Positions 37,322 to 47,164 are shown, counted from the stretch's first letter. The stretch is DNA of 64,000 nucleotides from Gammaproteobacteria bacterium (GCA_029881995.1 JAOULO010000012.1:1-64000), one strand, 5' to 3'. Notes: a model not told the origin generated them from the letters alone. Numbers and translations: made by a program.

Positions 37322-39574
37322 TTAATCATCGTCCTTATCATGCTTTTTCTTTTTGTTGTGCTTTTTATGCTTTTTCTTATGCTCTTCCCGTTTTTCCTTC
37401 AGCGCTTTAAGTTTCTTTTTCATCTTGTCCTTGTACTCACCTTTGTGGTGGTGAGGACGCGTATGCAGCTCGGTTGCATCATATAGCTGACCATTGTCGA
37501 TCGGCTGCGTGGCTTCACACATCTTACGATGTTTATGGTGTCGGCCATGGCCTTTATGCTTGTCATGGTCGTGCTTATAGTGGCCTTTATGTTTGCCACG
37601 GTCATGACGGTGACAGTCACGGTGTTTTCGTGATGTGGGTACTGTTACCTGCACCGAACCTGTACAGCTTTCAAAACCATCACTGGCAGTGAAGTTGACC
37701 TGGTAGACACGGCCATCACTACGACGCTGACGTTCGGCACGTAGTAGCACGTTATCACGAGGCTCGATGTCCTGAATCACGGCGTCTGGACTACTGTGGC
37801 CACTACCACGACCTACGACAGGTTCATCCATGGTGACACTGTTAATGATGATCGCCACGTTCTTATAGATACTGTCAGTATCACTCACGCCCTCAATCTC
37901 GACAGGACGCATTTTGTGATTCGGTGGCCACAGGCTGGCAACACTTGGGCGGGCCAGTTCACAGGCAGGCGCATCATTAATATTACGAACATTGATCACC
38001 ACCTGATTCATGCTGGCCTTGGCATTGATTGGATCCATGTCCATCACAGTTACTTCAAATACCAGGCTCATACCACCGGCCTCAACCTTGGGCGCCGTGA
38101 AATATGGTGTGGGTGAACCAGGGTTGTCCAGAGTCACGCTGGGACCTGAAATCTGGCGCCAGTCGAACAACATGCCGTCTTTATCTGGATCATAACTGCC
38201 CAGTGCATTCAACAGCACAGTATTGCCTTCATCACGGGTCTGATCGACACCGGCATTGGCAATTGGTGCGGCATTATCCACAATAGTTACTGTCACTCGC
38301 GAAGGCTGACTCATGGCCTTGCCATCGTTAACCATCAACTCGAAGACTAGTTGCTGACCAACCTGATTGGGTACTTCAAAATTGGTTTTTGCCAGATCCG
38401 GGTTCTGCAAACTTACCGCAGGGCCACCGATCTGAACCCAGTTATAAGACTGGATGGGATCCCCATCGGCATCATAGCTCTGACTACCATCCAGGCTGGC
38501 AAGGGCACCGGCCTTGATCGTAAAGTCATCACCAGCATCAGCCACGGGTGGTGTATTCACATCTTTAACCGTGATGTCTACCGTATCCGGATCACTCACA
38601 TGACCTTTCTGGTCTGTCACAAGTAACTGGAAGGTGAAAGTCAGGTTGGCATCAACCATTGGAGCCGTGAAAGTTGGTTTGGCACTGGTCGCATTAATGC
38701 TTACCACGGGACTAGCCGGTGAAAGCTGTTTCCACTGATAGCTCAGAGAGCCACGACCATTACTGCCAGAACCATCCAGCTGAACAGTTGTACCTTCATC
38801 AATGGCCTGGTCAACACCTGCCTTGGCAATAGGCTTGCTACTGGCCACTTCGGCTGCCAGGGCCACGACATTAGGCGCATACACATTGACGATAATCTGA
38901 CATGAACTGTATTGCGGATCCACAAAACGCATACAGATGGGCATGATGCCTGCGTAGTAATCCAGTGGTACCGATGAGTAGATTACGTTACCCAGACCAT
39001 GGTCATAAACCGTAACCACAGACTGGCTGGGGTTCGGACGACTCAGGATAGTACGATAACCGGCAGGCAGGGAAGCAGCCTGGATATATCCGTGTTCAGT
39101 ATTACGGGCATGGTCAAGAATGGTGTCATCGATCACACCACCCGGGCCATTGGTCAGGGCAGTGGTATTATCAACCACATTTACATCACGGCCGGCCCCA
39201 CGCACGGTCTTGATGTTAGCACCCCCAGGCAGGATGGCTGATGCCCCATCGACCTTACGGTCATGAATCATTAGAACCAGCCCGTTCTGCACGGCCTGGT
39301 CAATTTCAGGCAAGCGACTCAGATACTCACTGTCGTAACCAAAATTATTACAGTTGGTAACAAACAGGACATCCAGCCCATTCAAATCTGCACTCGAGAG
39401 ATCGGCAAGATAAACTGGTGTATGGCCAGCTGCCGTAATCGGGGTAATGGCCCAGGGACGTCCCTCACCATTACACATCTCGTAATACCCCACATTGGCC
39501 CCGAATACACTGGTGCTCACCAGGGTAAACAGTGCCAAAACTAAACCAAGCTGTTGCTTTAATAATCGGCGCAT
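37322..39574 (-). CDS. Large secreted PKD-repeat protein with His/Lys-rich tail
   Basis: 750-residue exported protein. It has a signal peptide (to ~25) and an N-terminal ThuA/glutamine-amidotransferase-like segment (~26-235; VGYYEMCNGEGRPW, VLFVTNCNNFGYD). Three PKD/REJ-type Ig modules follow (~250-345, ~346-435, ~437-537), each starting near AGxDxxxxxG and ending in a VTI/VV strand. A further domain (~540-650) contains LWPPNHKMRPV and LRAERQRRSDGRVYQV. The last ~100 residues are extremely rich in His and Lys (KHKGHYKHDHDKHKGHGRHH; KKHKKHNKKKKHDKDDD). The tail could bind metal ions or a polyanion. It has its own terminator, and a CRP/FNR-type site lies upstream. Confidence 0.7.
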   Translation of the reverse strand: MRRLLKQQLGLVLALFTLVSTSVFGANVGYYEMCNGEGRPWAITPITAAGHTPVYLADLSSADLNGLDVLFVTNCNNFGYDSEYLSRLPEIDQAVQNGLVLMIHDRKVDGASAILPGGANIKTVRGAGRDVNVVDNTTALTNGPGGVIDDTILDHARNTEHGYIQAASLPAGYRTILSRPNPSQSVVTVYDHGLGNVIYSSVPLDYYAGIMPICMRFVDPQYSSCQIIVNVYAPNVVALAAEVASSKPIAKAGVDQAIDEGTTVQLDGSGSNGRGSLSYQWKQLSPASPVVSINATSAKPTFTAPMVDANLTFTFQLLVTDQKGHVSDPDTVDITVKDVNTPPVADAGDDFTIKAGALASLDGSQSYDADGDPIQSYNWVQIGGPAVSLQNPDLAKTNFEVPNQVGQQLVFELMVNDGKAMSQPSRVTVTIVDNAAPIANAGVDQTRDEGNTVLLNALGSYDPDKDGMLFDWRQISGPSVTLDNPGSPTPYFTAPKVEAGGMSLVFEVTVMDMDPINAKASMNQVVINVRNINDAPACELARPSVASLWPPNHKMRPVEIEGVSDTDSIYKNVAIIINSVTMDEPVVGRGSGHSSPDAVIQDIEPRDNVLLRAERQRRSDGRVYQVNFTASDGFESCTGSVQVTVPTSRKHRDCHRHDRGKHKGHYKHDHDKHKGHGRHHKHRKMCEATQPIDNGQLYDATELHTRPHHHKGEYKDKMKKKLKALKEKREEHKKKHKKHNKKKKHDKDDD

Positions 39575-39701
39575 GACGCCACCTCAACTTATAACTAATT
39601 GTTTTTATTAATTATCCCTACGTGTCTGCAGTAAAAATAAGGCTATTCCATAGTCGTACGCTTACCTTTACGGCACTTTTTGTGAGTTATTTAGATAAAT
39701 T

Positions 39702-39721
39702 ATTGTGATTATCATCACAAT
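39702..39721. promoter_or_regulatory. CRP/FNR-family binding palindrome
   Basis: ATTGTGAT-N4-ATCACAAT is a perfect 20-base inverted repeat containing TGTGA-N6-TCACA, the ideal CRP core. It lies about 130 bases upstream of the large PKD-repeat gene (minus strand) and downstream of the EEP gene. FNR-type regulators prefer TTGAT half-sites, so CRP-like control is favoured. Confidence 0.5.
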
Positions 39722-39729
39722 TTATGGGG

Positions 39730-39758
39730 AAATAACCCTGTTCTTTAGTGGGTTATTT
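39730..39758 (-). terminator. Hairpin after the EEP gene
   Basis: Stem AAATAACCC / GGGTTATTT with an 11-base loop, beginning 18 bases after the stop of the minus-strand EEP gene. The minus-strand stem ends in TTATTT, giving a weak T-rich tail. Confidence 0.5.
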
Positions 39759-39776
39759 AACTGAATTTTAATAGGG

Positions 39777-40550
39777 TTAAGCGGCGACGCGGATCATTTG
39801 GATGGATTTGGGCAACACCAGTTCCATAACAATCGGCAGGTGGTCTGAATAGGCATGTTGCAGGGCATGGACGGCCTGCACTTTAAGCTCTGGTGTCACC
39901 AGGATGTGGTCGATGTGGTGCGAGGGCCGCCAACTGGGGAAGGTAAAGGTCTCTTCCAGGGGTTCACGGAGTCGGGTTCGTTTGAACAATAGCTTCATTT
40001 CCGGGCTACCGGTGCGACAGTTCATGTCCCCCATCAGGATCACATGCCTGAATTCATTTACCTGCTCACTGATCATGGCCAGCTGGCGCATACGGGCACG
40101 ACGACTCAGGGCCAGGTGCAGCATAAACACTCCCAGTGACTCCTCACCTGTCCCGTAACGGGCCATGATGGCGTTGCGACCTGGTATTAACCCCGGCAGG
40201 GGAATGTCATTGATCTCCACCGGCTGGAAGCGGCTGAGCAAACCATTACTGTGTTTGGCAAAGTGTCCGATATTTCGATTGACCTGGTGATACCAGAAGG
40301 GAAAGCCAGCCTTATGAGCCAGGTATTCCGCCAGGTTAATGTAATTACTGCGCAGGCTGCCCGCATCCACTTCCTGCAGGCCCACCAGGTCAAAATCCCC
40401 CAGCAGGCGGGCGACCCGATCCAGGTTGGCTATGCGTTGACTATGAGGCAGGACGTGTTTCCAGCTATGGGTCAGGTAATGGTGGGGTGTCCGGGTGGAA
40501 ATACCCACCTGGATGTTATAACTCATGACCTTGAGGATCTGACTGTCCAA
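39777..40550 (-). CDS. Endonuclease/exonuclease/phosphatase family protein
   Basis: 257-residue Mg-dependent EEP-fold phosphohydrolase without a signal peptide. Marks are VMSYNIQVG (Asn), DLVGLQEVDAGS (catalytic Glu), HLALSRRARMRQL, ILMGDMNCRTGSPEMK (GD-N) and SDHLPIVMEL (terminal D-H). Substrate unresolved; relatives include nucleases and phospholipid phosphodiesterases. It sits downstream of dsbA and the acetolactate synthase-like gene on the same strand, the usual end of the c4-resB-ccsA-dsbA block. Confidence 0.88.
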   Translation of the reverse strand: MDSQILKVMSYNIQVGISTRTPHHYLTHSWKHVLPHSQRIANLDRVARLLGDFDLVGLQEVDAGSLRSNYINLAEYLAHKAGFPFWYHQVNRNIGHFAKHSNGLLSRFQPVEINDIPLPGLIPGRNAIMARYGTGEESLGVFMLHLALSRRARMRQLAMISEQVNEFRHVILMGDMNCRTGSPEMKLLFKRTRLREPLEETFTFPSWRPSHHIDHILVTPELKVQAVHALQHAYSDHLPIVMELVLPKSIQMIRVAA

Positions 40551-40602
40551 AATAATAACCTGTTCGAAACGGTTTATATAATAGATGGCGCTTCGGTCAA
40601 CG

Positions 40603-42234
40603 TCAGACCGGACACACCATTTCGCCCAGTTTATTCGTCAGCTTAATGTTTTCACCGTAATCTACCGGGCAATCGATCACACTAACTGTATTATCGGCCA
40701 GTGCCTTCTTGAGTGTAGGTAATAAATCCTGCCCCTTTTCAATACGATAGCCTTTGGCGCCAAAAGATTCTGCATATTTGACAAAATCCGGGTTGGAAAA
40801 ATCCACGTGAGACTTGCGACCAAACTGGTTCATCTGTTTCCATTCTATCAGGCCATAGCCGCTGTCGTTCCAGATCAGGATCACGAAAGGGGTATTCAGT
40901 CGCAGGGCCGTTTCAATTTCCTGGGAGTTCATCATGAATCCGGCATCCCCGGTTACCGCCACCACCTTGCGATCCGGATAGGCCAGTTTGGCAGCAACGG
41001 CACCCGGCACGGCAATCCCCATACTGGCAAAGCCGTTGGAGATGATGCAGGTATTAGGGTGTTCACAACGGAACATACGCGCCATCCACATCTTATGGGC
41101 ACCCACATCGGAGATGGCGATATCTTCCAGATCCATCGCCGTGCGCAAATCCCAGATAATCTTCTGTGGTTTGACTGGAAGCGTATTGTCGTCTTTATGC
41201 TGATCCATTTCCTTGATGAGGGCATCACGTAAAGGACGCAGCGTATTACCCGTATGTGGCGTCGCCAGTTCCATGATGCGCAACAGGCTGTGCTTGATAT
41301 CGCCATTTACCCCTATCTGTGCCGAATAGTGAGCATCCACTTCGGCAGGCAAATGGTCGATATGGATCAGGGTCCGGTCTTTGGTCGGATGCCAGAGATA
41401 GGGATGATATTCAACAAGGTCGAATCCGACACAGATGATCACATCGGCCTTGTTAAAACCACAGTTCACATAGTCACTGGACTGGAGACCGGCAGTACCC
41501 AGGGCCATGGGATGTCTAAACGGAATCACACCCTTGGCCATAAAGGTATTGGCCACGGGAATATTTAATTTTTCGGCAAACTCGGCCAGTTGTGCCCATG
41601 CCTTACCACGGATGACCCCATTACCGGCCATGATCATGGGGTTGCGTGCATTGCTGATCACTTCCGCGGCCCGTTCCACCCTGTCCATGGCAGGCTCCGG
41701 TGTCATGGGGACCCGAACCCCCAAAGGCTCGGCATCAATACTCATACTGGCAATATTTTCCGGAAACTCGATAAAAGTCGCACCGCTCTTTTCAGTCTGG
41801 GCCAGCTTGAAGGCCTTGCGCACCACCTCAGGAATAATGTCCGGTTCCAGCAGGCGGGAAGAATATTTGGTGACTGGCTGGAAGATCTTTTCCAGATCCA
41901 GCACCTGGTGGGATTCTTTATGCAAACGGTGGGTACTGGCCTGCCCGGCAATGGCCACCACCGGGGCATGGTCCATATTGGCGTCAGCCACCCCGGTGAT
42001 CAGGTTGGTGGCACCAGGGCCCAGGGTTGCCAGACAGACACCGGCCCGGCCGGTCAGCCTGCCATAGACATCGGCCATAAAAGCCGCACCCTGCTCATGG
42101 CGGGTAGTGATAAATTTGATGTTTGATGACAGCAGGGCATCCATGACATCCAGGTTTTCTTCCCCGGGAATACCAAAGATATATTCCACCCCCTCATTTT
42201 CGAGGCACTTGATAAACAGCTCGGCCGCTTTCAT
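40603..42234 (-). CDS. Acetolactate synthase-like ThDP enzyme
   Basis: 543-residue thiamine-diphosphate enzyme resembling the large subunit of acetolactate synthase. It has the catalytic Glu in GIPGEENLDVMDAL, ATLGPGATNLITGVADA, and a central FAD/Rossmann-like domain. The ThDP motif is GDAGFMMNSQEIETALRLN with N at WNDSGYGLIEW. No small regulatory subunit (ilvN) is adjacent, so a stand-alone AlsS-like or other pyruvate/oxo-acid carboligase role is possible. It lies between dsbA (10 bases upstream) and EEP, an insertion into an otherwise conserved redox block. Confidence 0.85.
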   Translation of the reverse strand: MKAAELFIKCLENEGVEYIFGIPGEENLDVMDALLSSNIKFITTRHEQGAAFMADVYGRLTGRAGVCLATLGPGATNLITGVADANMDHAPVVAIAGQASTHRLHKESHQVLDLEKIFQPVTKYSSRLLEPDIIPEVVRKAFKLAQTEKSGATFIEFPENIASMSIDAEPLGVRVPMTPEPAMDRVERAAEVISNARNPMIMAGNGVIRGKAWAQLAEFAEKLNIPVANTFMAKGVIPFRHPMALGTAGLQSSDYVNCGFNKADVIICVGFDLVEYHPYLWHPTKDRTLIHIDHLPAEVDAHYSAQIGVNGDIKHSLLRIMELATPHTGNTLRPLRDALIKEMDQHKDDNTLPVKPQKIIWDLRTAMDLEDIAISDVGAHKMWMARMFRCEHPNTCIISNGFASMGIAVPGAVAAKLAYPDRKVVAVTGDAGFMMNSQEIETALRLNTPFVILIWNDSGYGLIEWKQMNQFGRKSHVDFSNPDFVKYAESFGAKGYRIEKGQDLLPTLKKALADNTVSVIDCPVDYGENIKLTNKLGEMVCPV

Positions 42235-42243
42235 ATCGCTGCC

Positions 42244-42864
42244 TTATTTTTCCTTTTTAATCAGGTGATCCACCACGTCCAGCATGCTGGGGCCATCACG
42301 GTGCTTCTCGGCTGCCCGATATTTACCATTTACGATCATGGAGGGTACGCCGCTGATACCATAGCGCCGGGTCAGGTCATCGGCACGGGCTAGTTTGGTT
42401 TCCACCGCAAAGGAATGAAACACATCATCAAAGTCACTGGCCTTGACTCCATTTTTGACAAACAGGGCACGCAATTTTTCCTTTGTATCCAACCGGTCTC
42501 GTTTCAGGTGATAGGTATCAAATATCTGCTTGTGCATCTTGTCACTGACACCCAGCACCTCAGCAGCGTAAAAGGCACGGGCATGTAGCTTCCAGAGAGG
42601 ACGGAATGTGGCCGGTACGCGAACGAATTTAACATTGGCCGGTTTTTTCTTTAACCATTTGTGTAATTTGGGTTCAAACTGGAAGCAGTGAGGACAGCCA
42701 TACCAGAACATCTCCACCACTTCGATGGTTTTACCCGATGTGCTTTTGGCTACGGGTGGATTAATGCGTTCGTATGAAACCCCTTCTTTGATACCAGCAG
42801 CAAATACCTGACCGGTCATCATTAAGATAAAAACTGAAACCCATAATTGGCGAAAACCGTGCAT
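42244..42864 (-). CDS. dsbA: Thiol:disulfide interchange protein DsbA
   Basis: 206-residue periplasmic oxidase that introduces disulfide bonds. The signal peptide ends near VFAA. The active site is C57-P-H-C60 in FWYGCPHCFQFE, and the cis-Pro loop is GISGVPSMIVNGKY. It sits next to ccsA and resB, so it may help handle cytochrome apoprotein cysteines. A DsbB is not obvious in the window. Confidence 0.95.
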   Translation of the reverse strand: MHGFRQLWVSVFILMMTGQVFAAGIKEGVSYERINPPVAKSTSGKTIEVVEMFWYGCPHCFQFEPKLHKWLKKKPANVKFVRVPATFRPLWKLHARAFYAAEVLGVSDKMHKQIFDTYHLKRDRLDTKEKLRALFVKNGVKASDFDDVFHSFAVETKLARADDLTRRYGISGVPSMIVNGKYRAAEKHRDGPSMLDVVDHLIKKEK

Positions 42865-42955
42865 ACCTGTGTCTCCTGTTATGTTTGCATCAGGTTAGAA
42901 AAATATTAGCTGCATGGCAAGCAGTTCCTTGCACCATTCTGTCGAGTCAAATTTA

Positions 42956-44098
42956 TTAATTAAAAACATGTAGACCCGGCAGTAAAGAATCGGTTCCAAA
43001 CCACGTAAGTAATAATAAGGGCATGCTCACTAAACAGCATATGGCAAAAACCTTACTCGATACGCCTTTTTGAAGGCGTAAATGCATGACTGCAAGCAAA
43101 TAGAACCAGAGTGAGACACTCAGTAACTGTTTGACTTCCCACACCCAGTAATGCCCCCAGGCCATACTTGACCAAAGCATGCCCGTCAGGATACCAAAGC
43201 CCAACAAAATCAGCGCCAGTTTCACGCTACGAATGAGTGCCGCCTCCAGACTGAGCAAAATGGTCTCTGCCACATCCCTGTTCCTGTTCGCCAGAAAACC
43301 ACCCATTTGATCTGTCAAAATCAGAATCGCATAACCTGCTCCTATAATGAGTAAGGCAAGGGCAATGATCATCATGGGCACATGGACAAACAATAAGCCG
43401 TGTTCCAGCACAGCCAGGGGCAATGTCATTAACTGACTTCCTGAGCCAGTTATATTCCATAGAATATAACTGCCCGTCAAAGTCGCGGGTATGATAATCA
43501 GAAAATTACTATTTCCTTTTACTTCACGCTTAAGATAAAGAAGAAACATCATTAGCATGGCGACCAGAATCAACGCCGATGTATCTAAAGAACTGGCCAA
43601 AGGTAAACCGGCATAATTCAATCCCAGTGCAGGTTTTTCCAACCAACGAATGATGATCAGTAATATGCACAGGGTCATACTTGACCAATATATAAGCTTG
43701 ACATGCTGGTAGCTGAATCGACTGCGAACTTTTTCAACCAGTACAAGTAATAACTGACCCAGCCATAATAGAACCAGGGTAAGGATGGCAACAACATCGT
43801 GTAAAATCCTTGCATAGCCTGAAAAAAGAATGAGTATGGTCATTAATAACAAGACAGCTACACTGATTTGCATCTCATGCCAGTTCCAGGCCGACCATGC
43901 ACACAACAACACCAGCAAGGCCAGCACAATTCCACTCAGGAGGCTTAATGCATGCCAGGCAGTAGCCATAAGACCTGTTCCCACCACAAGCATAAACAGG
44001 GCCCATGCTAATTGGTCATAACGAAGAGTCAGGCGCAGCCTTATTTGATCGACACGCTGTACAAACTGATTAAATCGAGGTGGTATATTAAATGCCAT
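42956..44098 (-). CDS. ccsA: Cytochrome c assembly protein CcsA
   Basis: 380-residue polytopic membrane protein of the CcsA/ResC type (System II cytochrome c biogenesis). Numerous TM segments and the late WGHYWVWEVKQLLSVSLWF motif (WWD-like region) are present. It handles haem delivery to apocytochromes. The start overlaps the ResB stop by one base, forming a resB-ccsA pair. Window-resident clients are cytochromes c4 and c5 and the di-haem peroxidase. Confidence 0.9.
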   Translation of the reverse strand: MAFNIPPRFNQFVQRVDQIRLRLTLRYDQLAWALFMLVVGTGLMATAWHALSLLSGIVLALLVLLCAWSAWNWHEMQISVAVLLLMTILILFSGYARILHDVVAILTLVLLWLGQLLLVLVEKVRSRFSYQHVKLIYWSSMTLCILLIIIRWLEKPALGLNYAGLPLASSLDTSALILVAMLMMFLLYLKREVKGNSNFLIIIPATLTGSYILWNITGSGSQLMTLPLAVLEHGLLFVHVPMMIIALALLIIGAGYAILILTDQMGGFLANRNRDVAETILLSLEAALIRSVKLALILLGFGILTGMLWSSMAWGHYWVWEVKQLLSVSLWFYLLAVMHLRLQKGVSSKVFAICCLVSMPLLLLTWFGTDSLLPGLHVFN

Positions 44099-45981
44099 CA
44101 GTCTCCCTGCATGGCCTGCTGCAAACGCGTGAAGAGTTCATTAAATTCTCGGCTAAAGGCCATCTGCTGTCGCCCTCCCATCCCTGACATACTTACCTGA
44201 CAGTCTTTACCCTCTGTCTCAAACAACATCCAGATACGACGATAGCGACTATAAAAAGCAGCCAACAAACCCACCAGCATTAATAAACTGCCACCCAATA
44301 CAAATAATTCACCTGGTCGATAGGACACCATCAATATCACGGCTGGTTTGTAGGTCATATCCTGTAACTGAATATAAAAAGGTAATCGTGTTTCTGCCAT
44401 TTTTGATAAAGCAGGAATAGCATCTTCAAAAAATAGTAAATCTGAACTGTTCATCTTCTTTTTTGCATATAAGGCATAGACCAATCTTCGTATCAGCTTA
44501 TGGGAAAGTTGCTGGCTTTGCTCCAAACCCTCAGCTTCGATACGACTGGCCATATTCTGATCAACAGCAGGGAAGCCCCCCTGTTTAAACAGGGTAAGTA
44601 ATTCCTGCAAGGTTTTAGAACGAGCCCTGCGTTCTTTTGTCGACATTGATTTACCCGATTCTTTAAGCACCTTTTGTATTGCCATCTCAACCTTGCGCTG
44701 ATCGTAAAGTGAGGCATGCAAGTTCAAATACTTTTCCATGCTGGCATCCTGATCTACCGGAATATGAATGAACCGGAAAGCCTGTTCATGCCCATCGCGA
44801 ATCCCGGTAATAAAATAATAACGGCCTTGTTGTTTAACGGGTAATAAATATGTGATCACTTCTCTTTGACGAGATACCGACTCTGTCACGGTATAACGCA
44901 GGCTTGGGCCAATATTTCTATGCACAGGCCTGGCATCCCTTTCATCTCGTACAGCCTGTATATTTCTAGGATTAAGGCCCATAAACCGCACCACAATATC
45001 ACCATCGCGTGTCTGTAAGCGACGCTCACTCCCCACCTCGGTTTTAAATTTTAATGGCACTACATTGGCATGGTTTAGTGGCCACATAGCAACGCTTAGT
45101 CCACTTCCCGCGTCTTTCACACCCCGCTGAAAATAGGTATAGCCTCGATAACGAAAGGCTCGATTGGCACCCAATAAGGTTGGTACTGGGTTATTCCGTC
45201 GTGAATCGAGAATCTGGATATGACTAATGAAATTTTCTTCTAGCAAGAGATGATCCGAATCCAGTTGGACGCTCTGGACAGAAACAGGAAAAGGTAGATG
45301 TCGTGTTAAAAATCCCTGTGATGTGCTGACCCTGACTTCATCAATGATCTGGCCGGCCTGAACCTCAGCCAGTCCTTCAAAGGCCAGTCTGGAACGGGCC
45401 GGGATTCGACTATTACTCGCCATTTCGTTAAGTGGAATATCCTGGCTTTCGGTTTGCAGACTACTAAAACGCAGTTGCCACTTCAGACCATAATCACTAT
45501 CGAGCGACACTCCAAGCAGAATGATCACGATAGCAACATGGGATAAAACCAGACCGACACGATTTAATCGGCCATGAATAGCTGAAAGATATTGTTTTTG
45601 ATTTTTGCGTACCGACTGTACACGATACCCCTGCCTGGCTAATACCGACTGACACACTGACGACAATTGCTCTGCTGGCTTTTCATAACGCCACGACACA
45701 TGGTGATGCAGGAGCTGCATACGCGATTGATCAGTGATCAACCTGTAGTGTGTAAGATCTCGCCACATGACTGGCAGTTGGCGAAACAGTAAAAGTATGA
45801 CGGCTATCAACAGGCTCACACTGACTAGCAGCAACCAGCCCGATTCCGCCTGTATTAACCACATCGTGCTGACAACCACAGTAAGACTGAAAAGCAGGAC
45901 GCTTGCAAATGACAGTGAGCTGCCTCGCAAACGTGTCCTGCGAAGCTTTTGTTGAAAAAGTGGGTACATGCTGTTTAGCAT
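44098..45981 (-). CDS. resB: ResB/Ccs1 cytochrome c biogenesis protein
   Basis: 627-residue System II cytochrome c biogenesis protein. It has N-terminal TMs (~26-45, ~47-66, ~130-150), a long periplasmic part (~150-540), a C-terminal TM near ~560-580 and a short cytoplasmic tail. It partners with CcsA, encoded next and overlapping by one base, to transport haem and attach it to c-type cytochromes. Immediately upstream lies the terminator of the c5-c4 operon, so this gene has its own promoter or read-through. Confidence 0.92.
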   Translation of the reverse strand: MLNSMYPLFQQKLRRTRLRGSSLSFASVLLFSLTVVVSTMWLIQAESGWLLLVSVSLLIAVILLLFRQLPVMWRDLTHYRLITDQSRMQLLHHHVSWRYEKPAEQLSSVCQSVLARQGYRVQSVRKNQKQYLSAIHGRLNRVGLVLSHVAIVIILLGVSLDSDYGLKWQLRFSSLQTESQDIPLNEMASNSRIPARSRLAFEGLAEVQAGQIIDEVRVSTSQGFLTRHLPFPVSVQSVQLDSDHLLLEENFISHIQILDSRRNNPVPTLLGANRAFRYRGYTYFQRGVKDAGSGLSVAMWPLNHANVVPLKFKTEVGSERRLQTRDGDIVVRFMGLNPRNIQAVRDERDARPVHRNIGPSLRYTVTESVSRQREVITYLLPVKQQGRYYFITGIRDGHEQAFRFIHIPVDQDASMEKYLNLHASLYDQRKVEMAIQKVLKESGKSMSTKERRARSKTLQELLTLFKQGGFPAVDQNMASRIEAEGLEQSQQLSHKLIRRLVYALYAKKKMNSSDLLFFEDAIPALSKMAETRLPFYIQLQDMTYKPAVILMVSYRPGELFVLGGSLLMLVGLLAAFYSRYRRIWMLFETEGKDCQVSMSGMGGRQQMAFSREFNELFTRLQQAMQGD

Positions 45982-46030
45982 AACCCTGTTTTAGATTTTA
46001 TGTACTGACAGGATGTTAATTCCATTCTGC

Positions 46031-46063
46031 AAAATAAAAAAAAGGGTGGTTAAAACCACCCTT
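46031..46063 (-). terminator. Terminator of the c5-c4 operon
   Basis: Stem AAGGGTGGT / ACCACCCTT with a 4-base loop. On the minus strand it is followed by a long T-rich run (TTTTTTTATTTT). It lies 23 bases after the cytochrome c4 stop. Confidence 0.9.
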
Positions 46064-46086
46064 CTAAGTATTTTCAGTGACTCGGC

Positions 46087-46692
46087 TTAGTGCAGGCCAG
46101 CGATATAAGAGGCAACGGCCTCAATTTCCTTGTCGCTCATGCGAGCCGCAATGTCCCGCATCATCTTGCTTGGGTCATTACCACGCACACCGCTACGAAA
46201 ATCTTTCATGGTTTTCACTATGTATGCTGCCTGCTGACTACCCAAGGCAGGGAATTTGGCAGCAGGGTTACCAGCACCTGATGGGCCATGACAACCGATA
46301 CAGGCTGCAACACCCTTCTCTTTATTTCCACCACGATAGACATTCTGACCCAGAGTCAGGGTCTTTTTATCCGCAGAACCGGGGCTGACAGTCTGTTTGG
46401 CATAATATGCACCCAGATCGGCCATGTCCTGATCACTCAGGGCAGCGGCCTGTCCCATCATAATCGGATCCTTACGGGCACCTGATTTAAAATCAGCCAA
46501 CTGCTTGGCAATATATCCAGCACCCTGACCCGCCAGCTTTGGCCAGCTTGGGTTTGTGCTATTTCCGGCTGGGCCATGGCATCCGGCACAAACACCGGCT
46601 TTTTTCTCGCCGGCCGAGGCGTTGCCTGCTGCCTGAACAGGGGCAGCAAGCAATAGGGCCAGACTTATAGCGAAAGTCTTATTCAACATCAT
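46087..46692 (-). CDS. Cytochrome c4, di-haem
   Basis: 201-residue periplasmic di-haem cytochrome. The signal peptide is cleaved near VQAA. Two CXXCH sites are present, CAGCH (~35-39) and CIGCH (~132-136), each followed by GP, and the two halves repeat (KLAGQGAGYIAKQLADFKSG and KFPALGSQQAAYIVKTMKDF). It carries electrons to a terminal oxidase. The start overlaps the c5 stop by 4 bases. Confidence 0.95.
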   Translation of the reverse strand: MMLNKTFAISLALLLAAPVQAAGNASAGEKKAGVCAGCHGPAGNSTNPSWPKLAGQGAGYIAKQLADFKSGARKDPIMMGQAAALSDQDMADLGAYYAKQTVSPGSADKKTLTLGQNVYRGGNKEKGVAACIGCHGPSGAGNPAAKFPALGSQQAAYIVKTMKDFRSGVRGNDPSKMMRDIAARMSDKEIEAVASYIAGLH

Positions 46693-47003
46693 TTGGACTG
46701 GTCTACCATATGCTTAACAGCGGCTTTAACAGCTGCATCGCTCAGGTCAGCACGACCACCTTTGGCTGGCATGAAACCGGTTTTACCCTTAAAACCCTTA
46801 ATGGCATGATCATTCATTACACCCATGCCCTGTGCAATACGTGATTTCCAGGCTGCCTTGTCACCCAGTTTGGGGGCGCCCGCAGCACCAGTACCGTGAC
46901 AGGCAAAACAAGCCGCCTGGTAAGTTTTCTGGCCTTCATCTGCCTGAACATTCACTGCCGCAAAAACCATCAGCGCAGAGGCTGCAACCATCAGTTTTTT
47001 CAT
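46689..47003 (-). CDS. Cytochrome c5-type mono-haem cytochrome
   Basis: 104-residue periplasmic cytochrome with a signal peptide (to ~21) and CFACH at ~32-36. The axial Met region [12 protein letters not shown] lies near residue ~75. Typical small c5/c551-like electron carrier. It is the first gene of the c5-c4 operon and is divergent from engB. Confidence 0.92.
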   Translation of the reverse strand: MKKLMVAASALMVFAAVNVQADEGQKTYQAACFACHGTGAAGAPKLGDKAAWKSRIAQGMGVMNDHAIKGFKGKTGFMPAKGGRADLSDAAVKAAVKHMVDQSK

Positions 47004-47164
47004 CTCTATTTATCTCCCATGTGGATAACAAAAGGTCCCGACAATCACATCCCTGGAAAAATGCTAAGATGTCCCCGCCGAAACAAAAAATTTCGCGCAC
47101 CTGTATACCAAGGGCCGGGCGGCGGGTCAAGAAAAAGCCGGAAAATTTCAAAATGCAGACAAAA

